From assembly GCF_003389455.1 (NCBI RefSeq), contig NZ_QUAC01000002.1:1-32255 (forward strand): 32,255 nt of DNA, in the 5' to 3' direction. The stretch is from Streptomyces inhibens (GTDB lineage Bacteria; Actinomycetota; Actinomycetes; Streptomycetales; Streptomycetaceae). Positions 15,940 through 23,177 of this stretch are shown here, piece after piece (positions within the stretch are counted from its first letter, which is position 1; the number at the start of each line of letters is the position of its first letter). The notes beneath the pieces are model-generated. The model was not told the DNA's origin. It was given only the letters and a program-made list of their open reading frames with translations, and did not search any database. Made by a program: the position numbers and the translations under genes.

Positions 15940-16090
15940 AATAAATGTTCGAATGCCTTCGCGAATTGACCGGATTGGCGGGGGTGCCGATCTCTACCAT
16001 CACAAAAAAGTTCGAGATATCAGCCAGATCGTGCGACACACCGGCCCAATTGGCGGATGGCCCCATGCAAACCCCTCTACCGTGTGAGTT
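15940..16090 (+). promoter_or_regulatory. AT-rich leader/promoter region of sepX
   Basis: Starts with AAATAAAATAAATG-like sequence and contains ACAAAAAAGTTCG; this is the most AT-rich spot in the window. It includes GACAC at 16035-16039, the core of the WhiA site in Streptomyces (weak evidence for so short a word). TACCGT at 16078-16083 sits about 8 bases before the sepX GTG and could be a -10 for a leaderless message. No clear Shine-Dalgarno precedes the GTG. Confidence 0.4.
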
Positions 16091-17134
16091 GTGAGAAGCA
16101 GCGGCCTCATCTACGCAGTCATCGTCGGGGCCTGGGCCGCCTACTTGGTGCCGATGTGGCTCCGTAGACAGGATGAGCTCAACGAGGCCCGTCCGACCGA
16201 GCGCTTCAGCACCGCCATCCGGCTGCTGTCCGGACGCGCGGCCATGCAGCGCCGCTACGACAAGGAGCACGGGGAGTACCCCGCCGACGATGCGGGTGAC
16301 GAACCGGGCCCGGACGCCACGGCCGACGCGGCCGCCGCCCGGTCCTTCGCCGACCCCGCTCCGCCGGACGGCATCGAGGCTTCCCACACCCGCGTGCAGG
16401 CCGCCCCGCCGCGCCCCTCCGCCGCCGAGCGGACCAAGCGAGCCAAGGTCCTCGCCCGCCGCCGGCGCACCATCACCGTCCTCTTCCTCGCCTTCACCGT
16501 CGGCGCCATCGTCGCCGCGGTCGGCGGCATCCCCTTCCTCTGGGCCCCCGCCCTCCCCGCGCTGCTCCTCACCGCCTACATCATTTATCTGCGCGCCCAA
16601 GAGCGCCGCCGGTTCACCTTCACCATGGACCAGCGCAAGGCGGAGGCGGCAGCGCAACGACTGCGGGAAGGCAGGTCCCGCCCTCAGCAGGCGGCCGTCC
16701 AGCCGCCCGCCGACGACCACCCGGCCGACGTCCGCGCTGACGCCCCCGCCGACGCCGCCCCGGAACCGTCCCGCCCGGCCACGCCCGCCCACACCGCCGG
16801 CCGCCGCGCCCTGGTCGAGGAGACCGACCACGCCGAGTGGGTCGACCAGCAGCGCGAACGCGAACGCCCGCGCCCCGCCGCCGGCAGCTGGGAGCCGGTC
16901 CCGGTCCCGCTCCCCACCTACGTCACCGCCCCGGTCGCCCCCCGCGCCACCAGCCATGTCGACCTCGACGCCGAGGACGCCTGGAGCTCCGCCCGCTCCA
17001 GCGCCGCCCCCGACCACCCCCACCCCGACACCGCACAGGACCGCCCGGCCGCCCCCGGCCGCCGCACCCGCGGCCGCACCCCCCTCTTCGACCAGTACGA
17101 GAACGAGGACCGCCCGCGCGCGGCGAACGAGTGA
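16091..17134 (+). CDS. sepX: SepX / GlpR-family membrane protein of the actinobacterial divisome
   Basis: 347 aa. TM1 is LIYAVIVGAWAAYLVPMWL (6-24), followed by the conserved cytosolic RRQDELNEARPTERFSTAIR and LLSGRAAM. An Ala/Pro/Asp-rich linker comes next, then a basic patch (ERTKRAKVLARRRR) and two closely spaced helices (about 128-145 and 148-167), and a long disordered Pro/Ala-rich tail with one island SWEPVPVPLPTYV (266-278). In S. venezuelae SepX is needed for cross-walls and sporulation septa. The corynebacterial counterpart GlpR is the membrane receptor of the MoeA-like scaffold Glp. GTG at 16091 is the start that keeps TM1 complete. Confidence 0.85.
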   Translation: MRSSGLIYAVIVGAWAAYLVPMWLRRQDELNEARPTERFSTAIRLLSGRAAMQRRYDKEHGEYPADDAGDEPGPDATADAAAARSFADPAPPDGIEASHTRVQAAPPRPSAAERTKRAKVLARRRRTITVLFLAFTVGAIVAAVGGIPFLWAPALPALLLTAYIIYLRAQERRRFTFTMDQRKAEAAAQRLREGRSRPQQAAVQPPADDHPADVRADAPADAAPEPSRPATPAHTAGRRALVEETDHAEWVDQQRERERPRPAAGSWEPVPVPLPTYVTAPVAPRATSHVDLDAEDAWSSARSSAAPDHPHPDTAQDRPAAPGRRTRGRTPLFDQYENEDRPRAANE

Positions 17135-17165
17135 CGGCCCTCCGCTGACCAGCACCGGAAGCGAT

Positions 17166-17195
17166 TTCCGAGCACCACGACCGAGATGCTAGAGT
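17166..17195 (+). promoter_or_regulatory. promoter of tRNA-Ala
   Basis: TTCCGA (17166-17171) and TAGAGT (17190-17195) are 18 bases apart; transcription would start near 17202, about 8 bases before the mature tRNA. This is a plausible housekeeping-sigma promoter. Confidence 0.55.
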
Positions 17196-17209
17196 TTCTC
17201 TCGTCGCAA

Positions 17210-17282
17210 GGGCCTGTGGCGCAGCTGGTAGCGCACCTCGTTCGCAACGAGGGGGTCAGGGGTTCGAATCCCCTCAGGTCCA
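17210..17282 (+). tRNA. tRNA-Ala, anticodon CGC
   Basis: 73 bases folding into a full cloverleaf: acceptor GGGCCTG / CAGGTCC, anticodon stem CCTCG / CGAGG with loop TTCGCAA, so the anticodon is CGC (reads GCG). T arm is AGGGG-TTCGAAT-CCCCT, and the discriminator base is A. The G3-U70 pair in the acceptor stem is the alanine identity mark. CCA is not encoded. GCG is a frequent codon in this GC-rich genome. It has its own promoter and a strong terminator. Confidence 0.97.
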
Positions 17283-17291
17283 CAGCACGTC

Positions 17292-17328
17292 AAAGCCCCC
17301 TCCGGGATGATCCGGTGGGGGCTTTTTC
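17292..17328 (+). terminator. intrinsic terminator of tRNA-Ala
   Basis: AAAGCCCCC-T-CCGG (17292-17305), a 6-base loop, and CCGG-T-GGGGGCTTT (17312-17325) pair with one internal T-T mismatch, and the stem runs into TTTTTC. It is the clearest U-tract terminator in the window. Confidence 0.93.
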
Positions 17329-17429
17329 GCGTCGTACGGCAGCGAAGTACAGCAACGAGGCGCCGCTCCACCGACCTGAGCACCTGCGTCCTTGCGTATG
17401 CGGCCCTGTGTGCCTGGCCGTTGTGGGGG

Positions 17430-17978
17430 TCAGCGGGCGAGGGTGTGGGAGGTCAGGCGGACGCCGTGTTGGGCGAGGTAGGTGAGGGGGTTGATGTCCG
17501 AGCCGTAGTGGCGGCTGGTGCGTACCTCGAAGTGGAGGTGGGGGCCGGTGGCGCGGCCGGTGGCGCCGGTGTAGCCGAGGCGGGTGCGGGCGCGGACCTT
17601 CTGGCCGCGGTGGACGGTGATGCGGGAGAGGTGGCCGAAGAGGGTGTAGTGGCCGTCGTTCATCCGGATCGTGACGGCCTTTCCGTAGGCGCCTGACCGT
17701 TTGGCGAGGACGACGGTGCCGGCGCCGACGGATCCGACCCGGGTGCCGGCGCGGACGGCGAGGTCGATGCCCGTGTGGTGACCGGCCTGCCAGGTGCCGC
17801 GTACGCCGTAGGGCGAGCTGATGCGGTAGTGGGTGGGCACCGGGTGGGTCCAGGTGCCGACGGTGGCAGCGTGGGCCGCCTGGGATGCCGCCAGGGTGAG
17901 GACGGAGCCCAGGGCCGCCTGCGTTATGGCGCGGAGCAGCATTCTGCGCAGCGGGGTGCTTTTGCGGAACGTGGTCAT
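17430..17978 (-). CDS. secreted M23 (LytM-type) peptidoglycan endopeptidase
   Basis: 182 aa. Signal peptide: basic FRKSTPLRRMLLR then a hydrophobic core, with likely cleavage after AHA (about 37/38), so the protein is exported. The rest is one M23 domain: ISSPYGVRGTWQAGHHTGIDLA carries the zinc ligands H68 and D72 (HxxxD), GHLS has the catalytic-type H116, and HLHFEV gives H147xH149. These are the full ligands of an active zinc endopeptidase cutting peptide cross-links in the wall. It has no LysM or other wall-binding domain. ATG at 17978 gives a standard signal peptide; GTG at 18029 in frame would lengthen the N-region by 17. No clear ribosome site. Confidence 0.9.
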   Translation of the reverse strand: MTTFRKSTPLRRMLLRAITQAALGSVLTLAASQAAHAATVGTWTHPVPTHYRISSPYGVRGTWQAGHHTGIDLAVRAGTRVGSVGAGTVVLAKRSGAYGKAVTIRMNDGHYTLFGHLSRITVHRGQKVRARTRLGYTGATGRATGPHLHFEVRTSRHYGSDINPLTYLAQHGVRLTSHTLAR

Positions 17979-18087
17979 AGTTGCGAGCCCACGCCTTGTG
18001 GCGGGCGGTCGCATCCCGGGGCGGGGCACAGGGCCGCCGATCGGGTGTTTCCCGGCCGGTGTGCCTGGTTGTTCGGGTGCGGTTGGC

Positions 18088-19356
18088 TCAGGTTGTCAGG
18101 CGGGCGACCGCTTCGGTGACCGCGCCGGTGCCGTCCTCGGTGGCGAGGCGGTGGGCGGCCTCGGTGGCGCGGTCGCGGTGGGCGGGGTCGGTGGTGGCTT
18201 TGGTGAGGGCGTCGGCCAGGCGCGTGACGGCGTCGTCGGCGGCGAGGTCCTTGAAGGGGATCGGGGTGGTGGCGGCGCCCAGTGACGCCAGGCGGGCGGC
18301 CCAGAAGGGCTGGTCGGCGGTGACCGGGACCGGGACGGTGGGGACTTTCGCGCGCAGACCCGCGGCGGTGGTGCCGGCGCCGCAGTGGTGCACCACGGCG
18401 GACATGCGGGGGAAGAGGAGGGCGTGCGGGACTTCGCCGACGGTGAGGATGTCGGGGTCCTGCCGTGTGTGCTCCGTGGTGAGGCCGGCCCAGCCGGACT
18501 GGAGGATGCCGCGGACCTTGGCGCGGCGCAGGGCGCGTACCGCGAGGCTGCTCAGGCGCTCGCCCTCGCCGCCCGCCATGCTGCCGAAGCCGATGAAGAC
18601 CGGGGGCGGGCCGGCGGCGAGGAAGTCCTCGACGGCGGGCGGGAGTTGGGCATCCGGGGCGTGCCAGGGCCACCAGTTCCCGACGACGTCCAGGCCGGTG
18701 CGCCAGTCCGCGGGCCGGGGCACCAGGACCTCGCTGAAGCCGTGCAGGACCGGCCAGAGGGCCGCTTCGGCGCGGCGGCGGACCGTACGGGGCGTGGCGG
18801 GCGGCAGGCCGAGGCGGGTGCGCAGGTCGCGGGTGGCGTCCTTGAAGAGGCGGTCGACGATACGGAGGGAGAGGCGGCCGGCGGTGCGGTTTCCCCAGCG
18901 GCCGAGGGACCTCGCGCCACCGACGACCGGGGCGAAGTCGCCGGTGGGGGCGTTGGGCACAAGGGACAGGCCCAGCGACGGGATGTCCCTCGCCTCGGCG
19001 AGGTGCCGGCCGAGCGGGGCGGTGGTGGTCGAGAGCAGCAGGAGTTCGGTGTCGTCCCGGGCGGCGTCGGCGATTCCGCCGCCGAGCTCCCGGATGAAGG
19101 CGGCGGCCTTGCGCATGAGGTCGCGTTTGCTGTCGGGGGAGGCGCTGCGCGGGCGCGGGCCGGGGGCCGGGCGGGACGCTCGGGGGTCGGCCGGCAGATG
19201 GCGGAACTCCAGGCCGGCGGCTTGGACGAGGGGCGCGTAGGCGTCATGGGTGGCGAGGGCGACGTCGTGGCCGGCGTCGCGGAGGCGGGCGCCCACGCCG
19301 GTGTACGGGGCGATGTCGCCGTACGATCCGGCGGCGGTGATCAGGATCTTCGTCAT
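18088..19356 (-). CDS. GT1/MGT-type UDP-glycosyltransferase
   Basis: 422-aa GT-B fold enzyme like macrolide and sterol glycosyltransferases. The N-terminal acceptor domain begins ILITAAGSYGDIAPYTGVGARL, with the GSYGD loop in place of the usual GSxGD/H. The C-terminal donor domain has PPPVFIGFGSMAGGEGERL and the nucleotide-sugar motif HHCGAGTTAAGLRAKVPTVPVP (from about 323) followed by DQPFWAARLASLGA. It may glucosylate a hydrophobic small molecule, for instance to inactivate a macrolide, but no biosynthetic genes surround it, so the acceptor is unknown. ATG at 19356 is the natural start. An AT-free 109-bp gap separates it from the M23 gene. Confidence 0.9.
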   Translation of the reverse strand: MTKILITAAGSYGDIAPYTGVGARLRDAGHDVALATHDAYAPLVQAAGLEFRHLPADPRASRPAPGPRPRSASPDSKRDLMRKAAAFIRELGGGIADAARDDTELLLLSTTTAPLGRHLAEARDIPSLGLSLVPNAPTGDFAPVVGGARSLGRWGNRTAGRLSLRIVDRLFKDATRDLRTRLGLPPATPRTVRRRAEAALWPVLHGFSEVLVPRPADWRTGLDVVGNWWPWHAPDAQLPPAVEDFLAAGPPPVFIGFGSMAGGEGERLSSLAVRALRRAKVRGILQSGWAGLTTEHTRQDPDILTVGEVPHALLFPRMSAVVHHCGAGTTAAGLRAKVPTVPVPVTADQPFWAARLASLGAATTPIPFKDLAADDAVTRLADALTKATTDPAHRDRATEAAHRLATEDGTGAVTEAVARLTT

Positions 19357-19422
19357 GGGCGGGTGGCTTTCGGGTAGGGCGGGGCGCCCCGCGGCGGGCA
19401 TGGGTGGGCCGCGGCGGTGGTG

Positions 19423-19490
19423 CGGGTGAGGGTGTGTTCGGGGGGGCGTGGAGGCCCGGGTGAGGGTGTGTTCGGGGGGCGTGCAGGCCC
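19423..19490. repeat. 34-bp direct duplication
   Basis: CGGGTGAGGGTGTGTTCGGGG...GCGTG(G/C)AGGCCC occurs twice in tandem, from 19423 and from 19457. The copies differ by one G in the G-run and by one G/C base. It sits in the 156-bp gap between the glycosyltransferase and the TipAL-like gene. Confidence 0.85.
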
Positions 19491-19512
19491 GGTGGTGATG
19501 CGGGTGCGGCGC

Positions 19513-20301
19513 TCAGGCTTCGCCGGCGGCGTCGGACCGGCGTACGGCGTTGGCGTGGACCGCGGTGCGCAGGTACGGCGCGAGGCCGGGGCGCTGTTCG
19601 GTGGGCGGCACCACCAGGGCGAACGCGCGGGGGTCGGCGGCGAAGTCGTCGGCGATCCGGCCGTGCATGTCGGTGGGGCACGGGGTGAACCAGCGGGTGA
19701 TGTGCCGGCGGTGTTCCTCCGCGAGGTCCATCGCGCGCTCGCCGTCCGCCGGTTCGTCGGCGTCGAAGGCGGCGGTGAGCCGCCGGCGCCACTCGGCGGC
19801 CTCGGCCATGATCTTCGCCCAGTCCTCCTTGGAGTGGGCCGCGGCCCGTGCCATCGAGCGCTGGTGGCCCTCACTGTGCTGCCACTTCAGATGGGCCTCG
19901 GTTGCGTAACTCAGGTCGAAGGCCACCTCGCCGAAGACCTCGAACCGCTCCTCGGGCGTCAGCTCCACCCCGGTCTGCTGGACCTCCATGGCCTGCTCGG
20001 CGACCTCGACCAGCCGCCGCAGCTTGGTGATCTGGTCGTTGAGGAGCCGGTGCCGGGCGCGGAGATGGTCGAGGACGTTGGCCTGGGGGTCCTCCAGGAT
20101 GGTGGCGATCTCGTCGAGCGGGAAGCCGAGCTCCCGGTAGAAGAGGATCTGTTGCAGCCGGGCCAGGTCGGCGTCGCTGTAGAGGCGGTAGCCGGCGGGG
20201 CTGCGGTCGCTGGGGGAGAGCAGACCGGCCTTGTCGTAGTGGTGCAGGGTGCGCACCGTGATCCCCGCGAAGCCGGAGACCTGCCCGACCGAGTAGCCCA
20301 T
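19513..20301 (-). CDS. TipAL-like MerR regulator with TipAS drug-binding domain
   Basis: 262 aa. The N-terminal MerR winged helix (SVGQVSGFAGITVRTLHHYD, residues 4-23; LLSPSDRSPAGYRLYSDADL, 27-46) and the helix RLQQILFYRELGFPLDEIATIL are nearly those of S. lividans TipAL. A coiled coil follows (to about 110), then the TipAS antibiotic-recognition domain (about 115-262) starting GVELTPEERFEVFG. TipAL activates its promoter on binding thiopeptides. I recall TipAS having two nearby cysteines, C207 and C214, the latter bonded by thiostrepton. Here only the first is kept (C208); the second position is Arg215. ATG at 20301 has GAAAGG eight bases upstream. A matching MerR promoter lies at 20398-20428. 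Confidence 0.92.
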   Translation of the reverse strand: MGYSVGQVSGFAGITVRTLHHYDKAGLLSPSDRSPAGYRLYSDADLARLQQILFYRELGFPLDEIATILEDPQANVLDHLRARHRLLNDQITKLRRLVEVAEQAMEVQQTGVELTPEERFEVFGEVAFDLSYATEAHLKWQHSEGHQRSMARAAAHSKEDWAKIMAEAAEWRRRLTAAFDADEPADGERAMDLAEEHRRHITRWFTPCPTDMHGRIADDFAADPRAFALVVPPTEQRPGLAPYLRTAVHANAVRRSDAAGEA

Positions 20302-20397
20302 CGCAGCGCCTTTCATCCCGTGATCTGCGGTCGTGCGGTCGTACCGCCCTGCCGGTGGTGGTGCCGCCGGTGGTGCGGTGCGTGCCGTCCGTCGTTC

Positions 20398-20428
20398 AGG
20401 GTGTGGCCTGACGTTGGGTGAGGGTCAA
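20398..20428 (-). promoter_or_regulatory. MerR-type promoter and operator of the TipAL-like gene
   Basis: Reading the minus strand: -35 TTGACC (20428-20423), a 19-base spacer, -10 CACCCT (20403-20398). The over-long 19-base spacing is the hallmark of MerR-activated promoters. Inside the spacer lies the dyad CCTCAC-N5-GTCAGG (20423-20407, 5 of 6 positions paired), overlapping the -35 end. This fits positive autoregulation as at the tipA promoter. Confidence 0.7.
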
Positions 20429-20497
20429 GCGGGGGCCGGGGCCGGAGACCGGCCGGACGGGCCTCCGCGGCGGACGCCGACGGGCCCGGGGCGGGGC

Positions 20498-20890
20498 TCA
20501 GGCGTCCGGATAGCGTTCCTGTAGTACCGAATTCAGCAGCGCCTGGACATCCTCGCGGTCCAGCCCCTCCGCCTGGGCCCGTTGCATCCAGGAGCGGAGT
20601 TCCTCGCGCAGCAGGGCGTCCGCGGCGGAGTCGGGGCGGGCGAGCGTGCGGCTGACGAACGTGCCGAGGCCGGGGCGTGGTTCGACCAGGCCCTCGCGTT
20701 CCAGTTCGCGGTACGCCTTGAGGGTCGTATTGGGGTTGACCTTGGTCGTGGCGGCGACCTGCGCCGCGGTCGGCAGCCGGTCGCCCTCCACCAGGATGCC
20801 CAACCGCAGTGCCTGCTGGACCTGTTGGACGATCTGGAGGTAGGTGGCGACGCCGCTGCGGCGATCGATCCGGAACTCGACGACGCTCAC
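20498..20890 (-). CDS. GntR-family regulator, YtrA subfamily
   Basis: 130 aa. The N-terminal winged helix-turn-helix covers residues 1-75: FRIDRRSGVATYLQIVQQV, GDRLPTAAQVAATTKVNPNT and YRELEREGLVEPRPGLGTFV. The short C-terminal tail of about 50 residues is two helices (ALLREELRSWMQRAQAEGL, REDVQALLNSVLQERY) and lacks an effector domain, as in YtrA-type regulators, which usually control ABC transporters encoded with them. Here the ABC genes lie upstream on the same strand, but a hairpin at 21046-21069 separates the transcripts. GTG at 20890 has GAGAGG very close upstream. Likely target: the ABC operon promoter near 23070-23100. Confidence 0.9.
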   Translation of the reverse strand: MSVVEFRIDRRSGVATYLQIVQQVQQALRLGILVEGDRLPTAAQVAATTKVNPNTTLKAYRELEREGLVEPRPGLGTFVSRTLARPDSAADALLREELRSWMQRAQAEGLDREDVQALLNSVLQERYPDA

Positions 20891-21045
20891 CACCTCTCTG
20901 CTTCTTCCGCTTCCGCGGCTTCTTCCGCACGGGCCGTCACCTGTACCGCGGCCCGTGGCGCGACCTGCACCGCGCTGCCCGACCGCTTGATGATCGGGCG
21001 GCCGGTGCCGGGTGTCAAAGCGCCGCCCGGGGCGTGCCGCGTACA

Positions 21046-21069
21046 GGACGGCCCCTCGGGCGGCCGTCC
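21046..21069 (-). terminator. hairpin terminator of the ABC transporter operon
   Basis: GGACGGCC (21046-21053) and GGCCGTCC (21062-21069) pair perfectly around an 8-base loop that can itself close CC/GG. It begins 36 bp beyond the permease stop on the minus strand. Confidence 0.65.
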
Positions 21070-21104
21070 GCGCCGCCCGCACCCGTCGCCGCGCGCCTCG
21101 CCGT

Positions 21105-22139
21105 TCAGAGCGGCCGCCTGTGGGCCCGCCACACGACCAGCGCGAGCACTACGGCGGCCAGCGCCAGCAGGATCCCCGCGCCGAGCCACTGCATCCCCGG
21201 CATCTGCGCGTAGTCGAAGTACTGGGTCACCCGGTTGACGATGCCCAGCTTGGCCCGGCAGGCCGTGGTGTCGCCGTTGACGCAGGTGCCGAAGCCGTAG
21301 AGCTTGCCGTCCGCGGTGGACACCCAGTCGTCGATCCGTACGGAGCTGGGCGGCAGGTCGGGGCCGCCGCCGTCGTACGGGTAGGTGACGCTGCGCAGCG
21401 TGCCGAGGTGGTCGCGTACCTTCTCCGACCAGATCACGGAGGTGGCCGCGGCGAAGACCGCGGTGGCCGCCATCGCCGGCACCACCCGCTTGATCAGCAT
21501 GCCGAGGGCGATGCCGCAGGCGGTCAGGAACACGGTCTTGGCGACCGGGATCGGGCCGGTGCTCTCGAAGGCACCGCTCTGCAGCCAGTCGCCGCTCATC
21601 ACCAGCTCATGGGCCGGCGACCAGAGCCAGGTGAAGGCGGCCGACAGCAGGGTGGTGCACAGCACCGCGACGGCCAGCGGCAGGCCGAGCGTGGCGGCGA
21701 TCCAGCGGCCGCGGCTCACCGACTGGGTGGTGACCAGCCTGATGGTGCCGCGTTCCTGCTCACCCGCGATCAGCGGTGCGCCGAGGAAGACGCCGACGAC
21801 GAAGGGCAGGAACTGCAGGTACTGGGTGTCGCTGTTGAACATCGGGCCGAAGTTGCTCTGGAAGTCGGTGAGCAGCCGTCCGTCCGCGCCCGGCGAGGAG
21901 CCCTTGGTGTGCAGGAAGTCCATGACGCCGATGCGCTGGTAGGCGAAGAGCGCGCAGCCCACGACGGTCACCAGCAGGCCGGTGCGCAGGAGGGTGCGGT
22001 GCCGGCGCCAGACCAGCCAGGCCAGGCCGCGCGGCAGGCCGCGGCGGGGGGCGGCCGTCTCGACGGGGCCGCTCGCCGCGGCCGTGGCGCTCGTGGTGCG
22101 ACGGGTGTCGGCAGGGCCGGCGGTGCTGTTCGCGCTCAT
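21105..22139 (-). CDS. ABC-2-type transporter permease
   Basis: 344 aa. After a 35-residue polar N-terminus come six hydrophobic segments: GLLVTVVGCALFAYQ, LQFLPFVVGVFLGAPLIA, WIAATLGLPLAVAVLCTTLL, VAKTVFLTACGIALGMLI, AMAATAVFAAATSVI and, at the end, WLGAGILLALAAVVLALVVW. A large external loop with two cysteines precedes the last helix. The cytosolic EQERGTIRLVTTQSVSRGRW after helix 2 is the coupling segment typical of ABC-2 permeases (GEQE..T..LL). It shares a 4-base ATGA overlap with the ATPase gene, so the two are translated together and should form a homodimeric exporter complex. Substrate unknown. Confidence 0.9.
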   Translation of the reverse strand: MSANSTAGPADTRRTTSATAAASGPVETAAPRRGLPRGLAWLVWRRHRTLLRTGLLVTVVGCALFAYQRIGVMDFLHTKGSSPGADGRLLTDFQSNFGPMFNSDTQYLQFLPFVVGVFLGAPLIAGEQERGTIRLVTTQSVSRGRWIAATLGLPLAVAVLCTTLLSAAFTWLWSPAHELVMSGDWLQSGAFESTGPIPVAKTVFLTACGIALGMLIKRVVPAMAATAVFAAATSVIWSEKVRDHLGTLRSVTYPYDGGGPDLPPSSVRIDDWVSTADGKLYGFGTCVNGDTTACRAKLGIVNRVTQYFDYAQMPGMQWLGAGILLALAAVVLALVVWRAHRRPL

Positions 22140-23068
22140 GCGGCGGCCTCCTGCTGCCCGCCGTCGATCCGGGCCTCGTCGGCGATCAGGGTGGGCGCGT
22201 CGGGCGAGCGCAGATAGGCCAGCAGGACCTCCTCCATGCTCGGCGACAGCGTCTCCCAGCTGTCGGAGAGCGGGCCGCCCGGCCGCACCAGTGCGGTGAA
22301 CTGCCGCCCGGTGACCTTGGATTCGACCACCGTGTGCTGCCGCCGCAGCTCCTCGGGCACCCCGTCGTCGCCACTGGCCACGCCCGTCACCAGCAGGTGC
22401 GCGGGCACCAGCTCCTCGGTCTGGCCGGCCATCCGCAGCCGGCCCTCGGCGAGGACGAGGAGGTAGTCACACATGACCTCCATCTCGGAGAGCATGTGGG
22501 ACGACATCAGTACGGTCGTGCCGTGCTCGGCGGCCTCGGCCATCAGCAGGCCGGACAGCTCGTGCCGGGCGAGCGGGTCGAGGTCGGACATCGGCTCGTC
22601 GAGCAGCAGCAGCTCGGGTCGTTTGCCGAAGGCGAGGGCGAAGGCGATACGGGTGCGCTGACCGCCGGAGAGGGTGCCGATCCGGGCGGTGAAGGGCACA
22701 TTTCCCGAGCGCACGATCCGCTCGGCCAGCGCCTGGTCCCAGCGCGGGTTCAGCTCGCGGCCGAGCCGCAGGGTCTCGGCCACGGTGAAGCGCGGGTAGA
22801 GCGGCTTGTCCTGCGCGAGGAAGGCGACCCTCTGCAGGACGGCCGGGTCGGAGACCGGCACACCGAACAGCTTCAGGGTCCCGGTGGTGGGCTGCACCAG
22901 CCGGGTCGCGGTGCTCAGGAAGGTGCTCTTGCCCGCGCCGTTGGGGCCGACGAGTGCGCAGATGTGGCCGGCGGGGAGCCGGAAGGAGCAGTCCCGCAGC
23001 GCCCAGCCGCGACGGTACTTCTTCCCCAGTCCTTCGGCCTCGATGGCCCACGGGCTCGGCTCGCTCAC
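22136..23068 (-). CDS. ABC transporter ATP-binding protein
   Basis: 310 aa. It has Walker A GPNGAGKST (41-49), Q-loop FLAQDKPLYP (83-92), signature LSGGQ (133-137), Walker B LLLLDEP (153-159), D-loop SDLD and switch His in MSSHML. A C-terminal extension of about 90 residues of mixed structure is found in ABC-2 exporters of the drug/antimicrobial peptide type. GTG at 23068 (start VSEPSPW) has GGGGGGA upstream; an in-frame GTG/ATG further up adds sequence without support. First gene of the operon with the permease, probably controlled by the YtrA-type regulator. Confidence 0.92.
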   Translation of the reverse strand: MSEPSPWAIEAEGLGKKYRRGWALRDCSFRLPAGHICALVGPNGAGKSTFLSTATRLVQPTTGTLKLFGVPVSDPAVLQRVAFLAQDKPLYPRFTVAETLRLGRELNPRWDQALAERIVRSGNVPFTARIGTLSGGQRTRIAFALAFGKRPELLLLDEPMSDLDPLARHELSGLLMAEAAEHGTTVLMSSHMLSEMEVMCDYLLVLAEGRLRMAGQTEELVPAHLLVTGVASGDDGVPEELRRQHTVVESKVTGRQFTALVRPGGPLSDSWETLSPSMEEVLLAYLRSPDAPTLIADEARIDGGQQEAAA

Positions 23069-23080
23069 CCGGATCCCCCC

Positions 23081-23105
23081 TTTAGCTAGTTGATTAGTGG
23101 AATGA
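23081..23105 (-). promoter_or_regulatory. putative promoter/operator of the ABC operon
   Basis: A short AT-rich patch just before the ABC ATPase ribosome site holds CTAGTTGATTAG (23086-23097), a partly symmetric 12-mer (CTA/TAG ends). AT-rich dyads of this sort are typical targets of YtrA-type GntR repressors. The match is by position and symmetry only. Confidence 0.35.
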
Positions 23106-23177
23106 GTATGGAGAGCGGCCCGGATCCCTGTCAACAAAGGGGGACGGCCAGGGGCGCCCGCTCGGCGCCCCGTTCTC

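Noticed and set aside
17210..17330. Integrated element with att site at tRNA-Ala
   Set aside because: No integrase, excisionase or direct repeat of the tRNA 3' end seen within the window.
17430..23068. Antibiotic biosynthetic cluster suggested by glycosyltransferase, TipAL-like regulator and ABC exporter
   Set aside because: No polyketide, peptide or other scaffold-building genes are present; the set looks like resistance or sensing.
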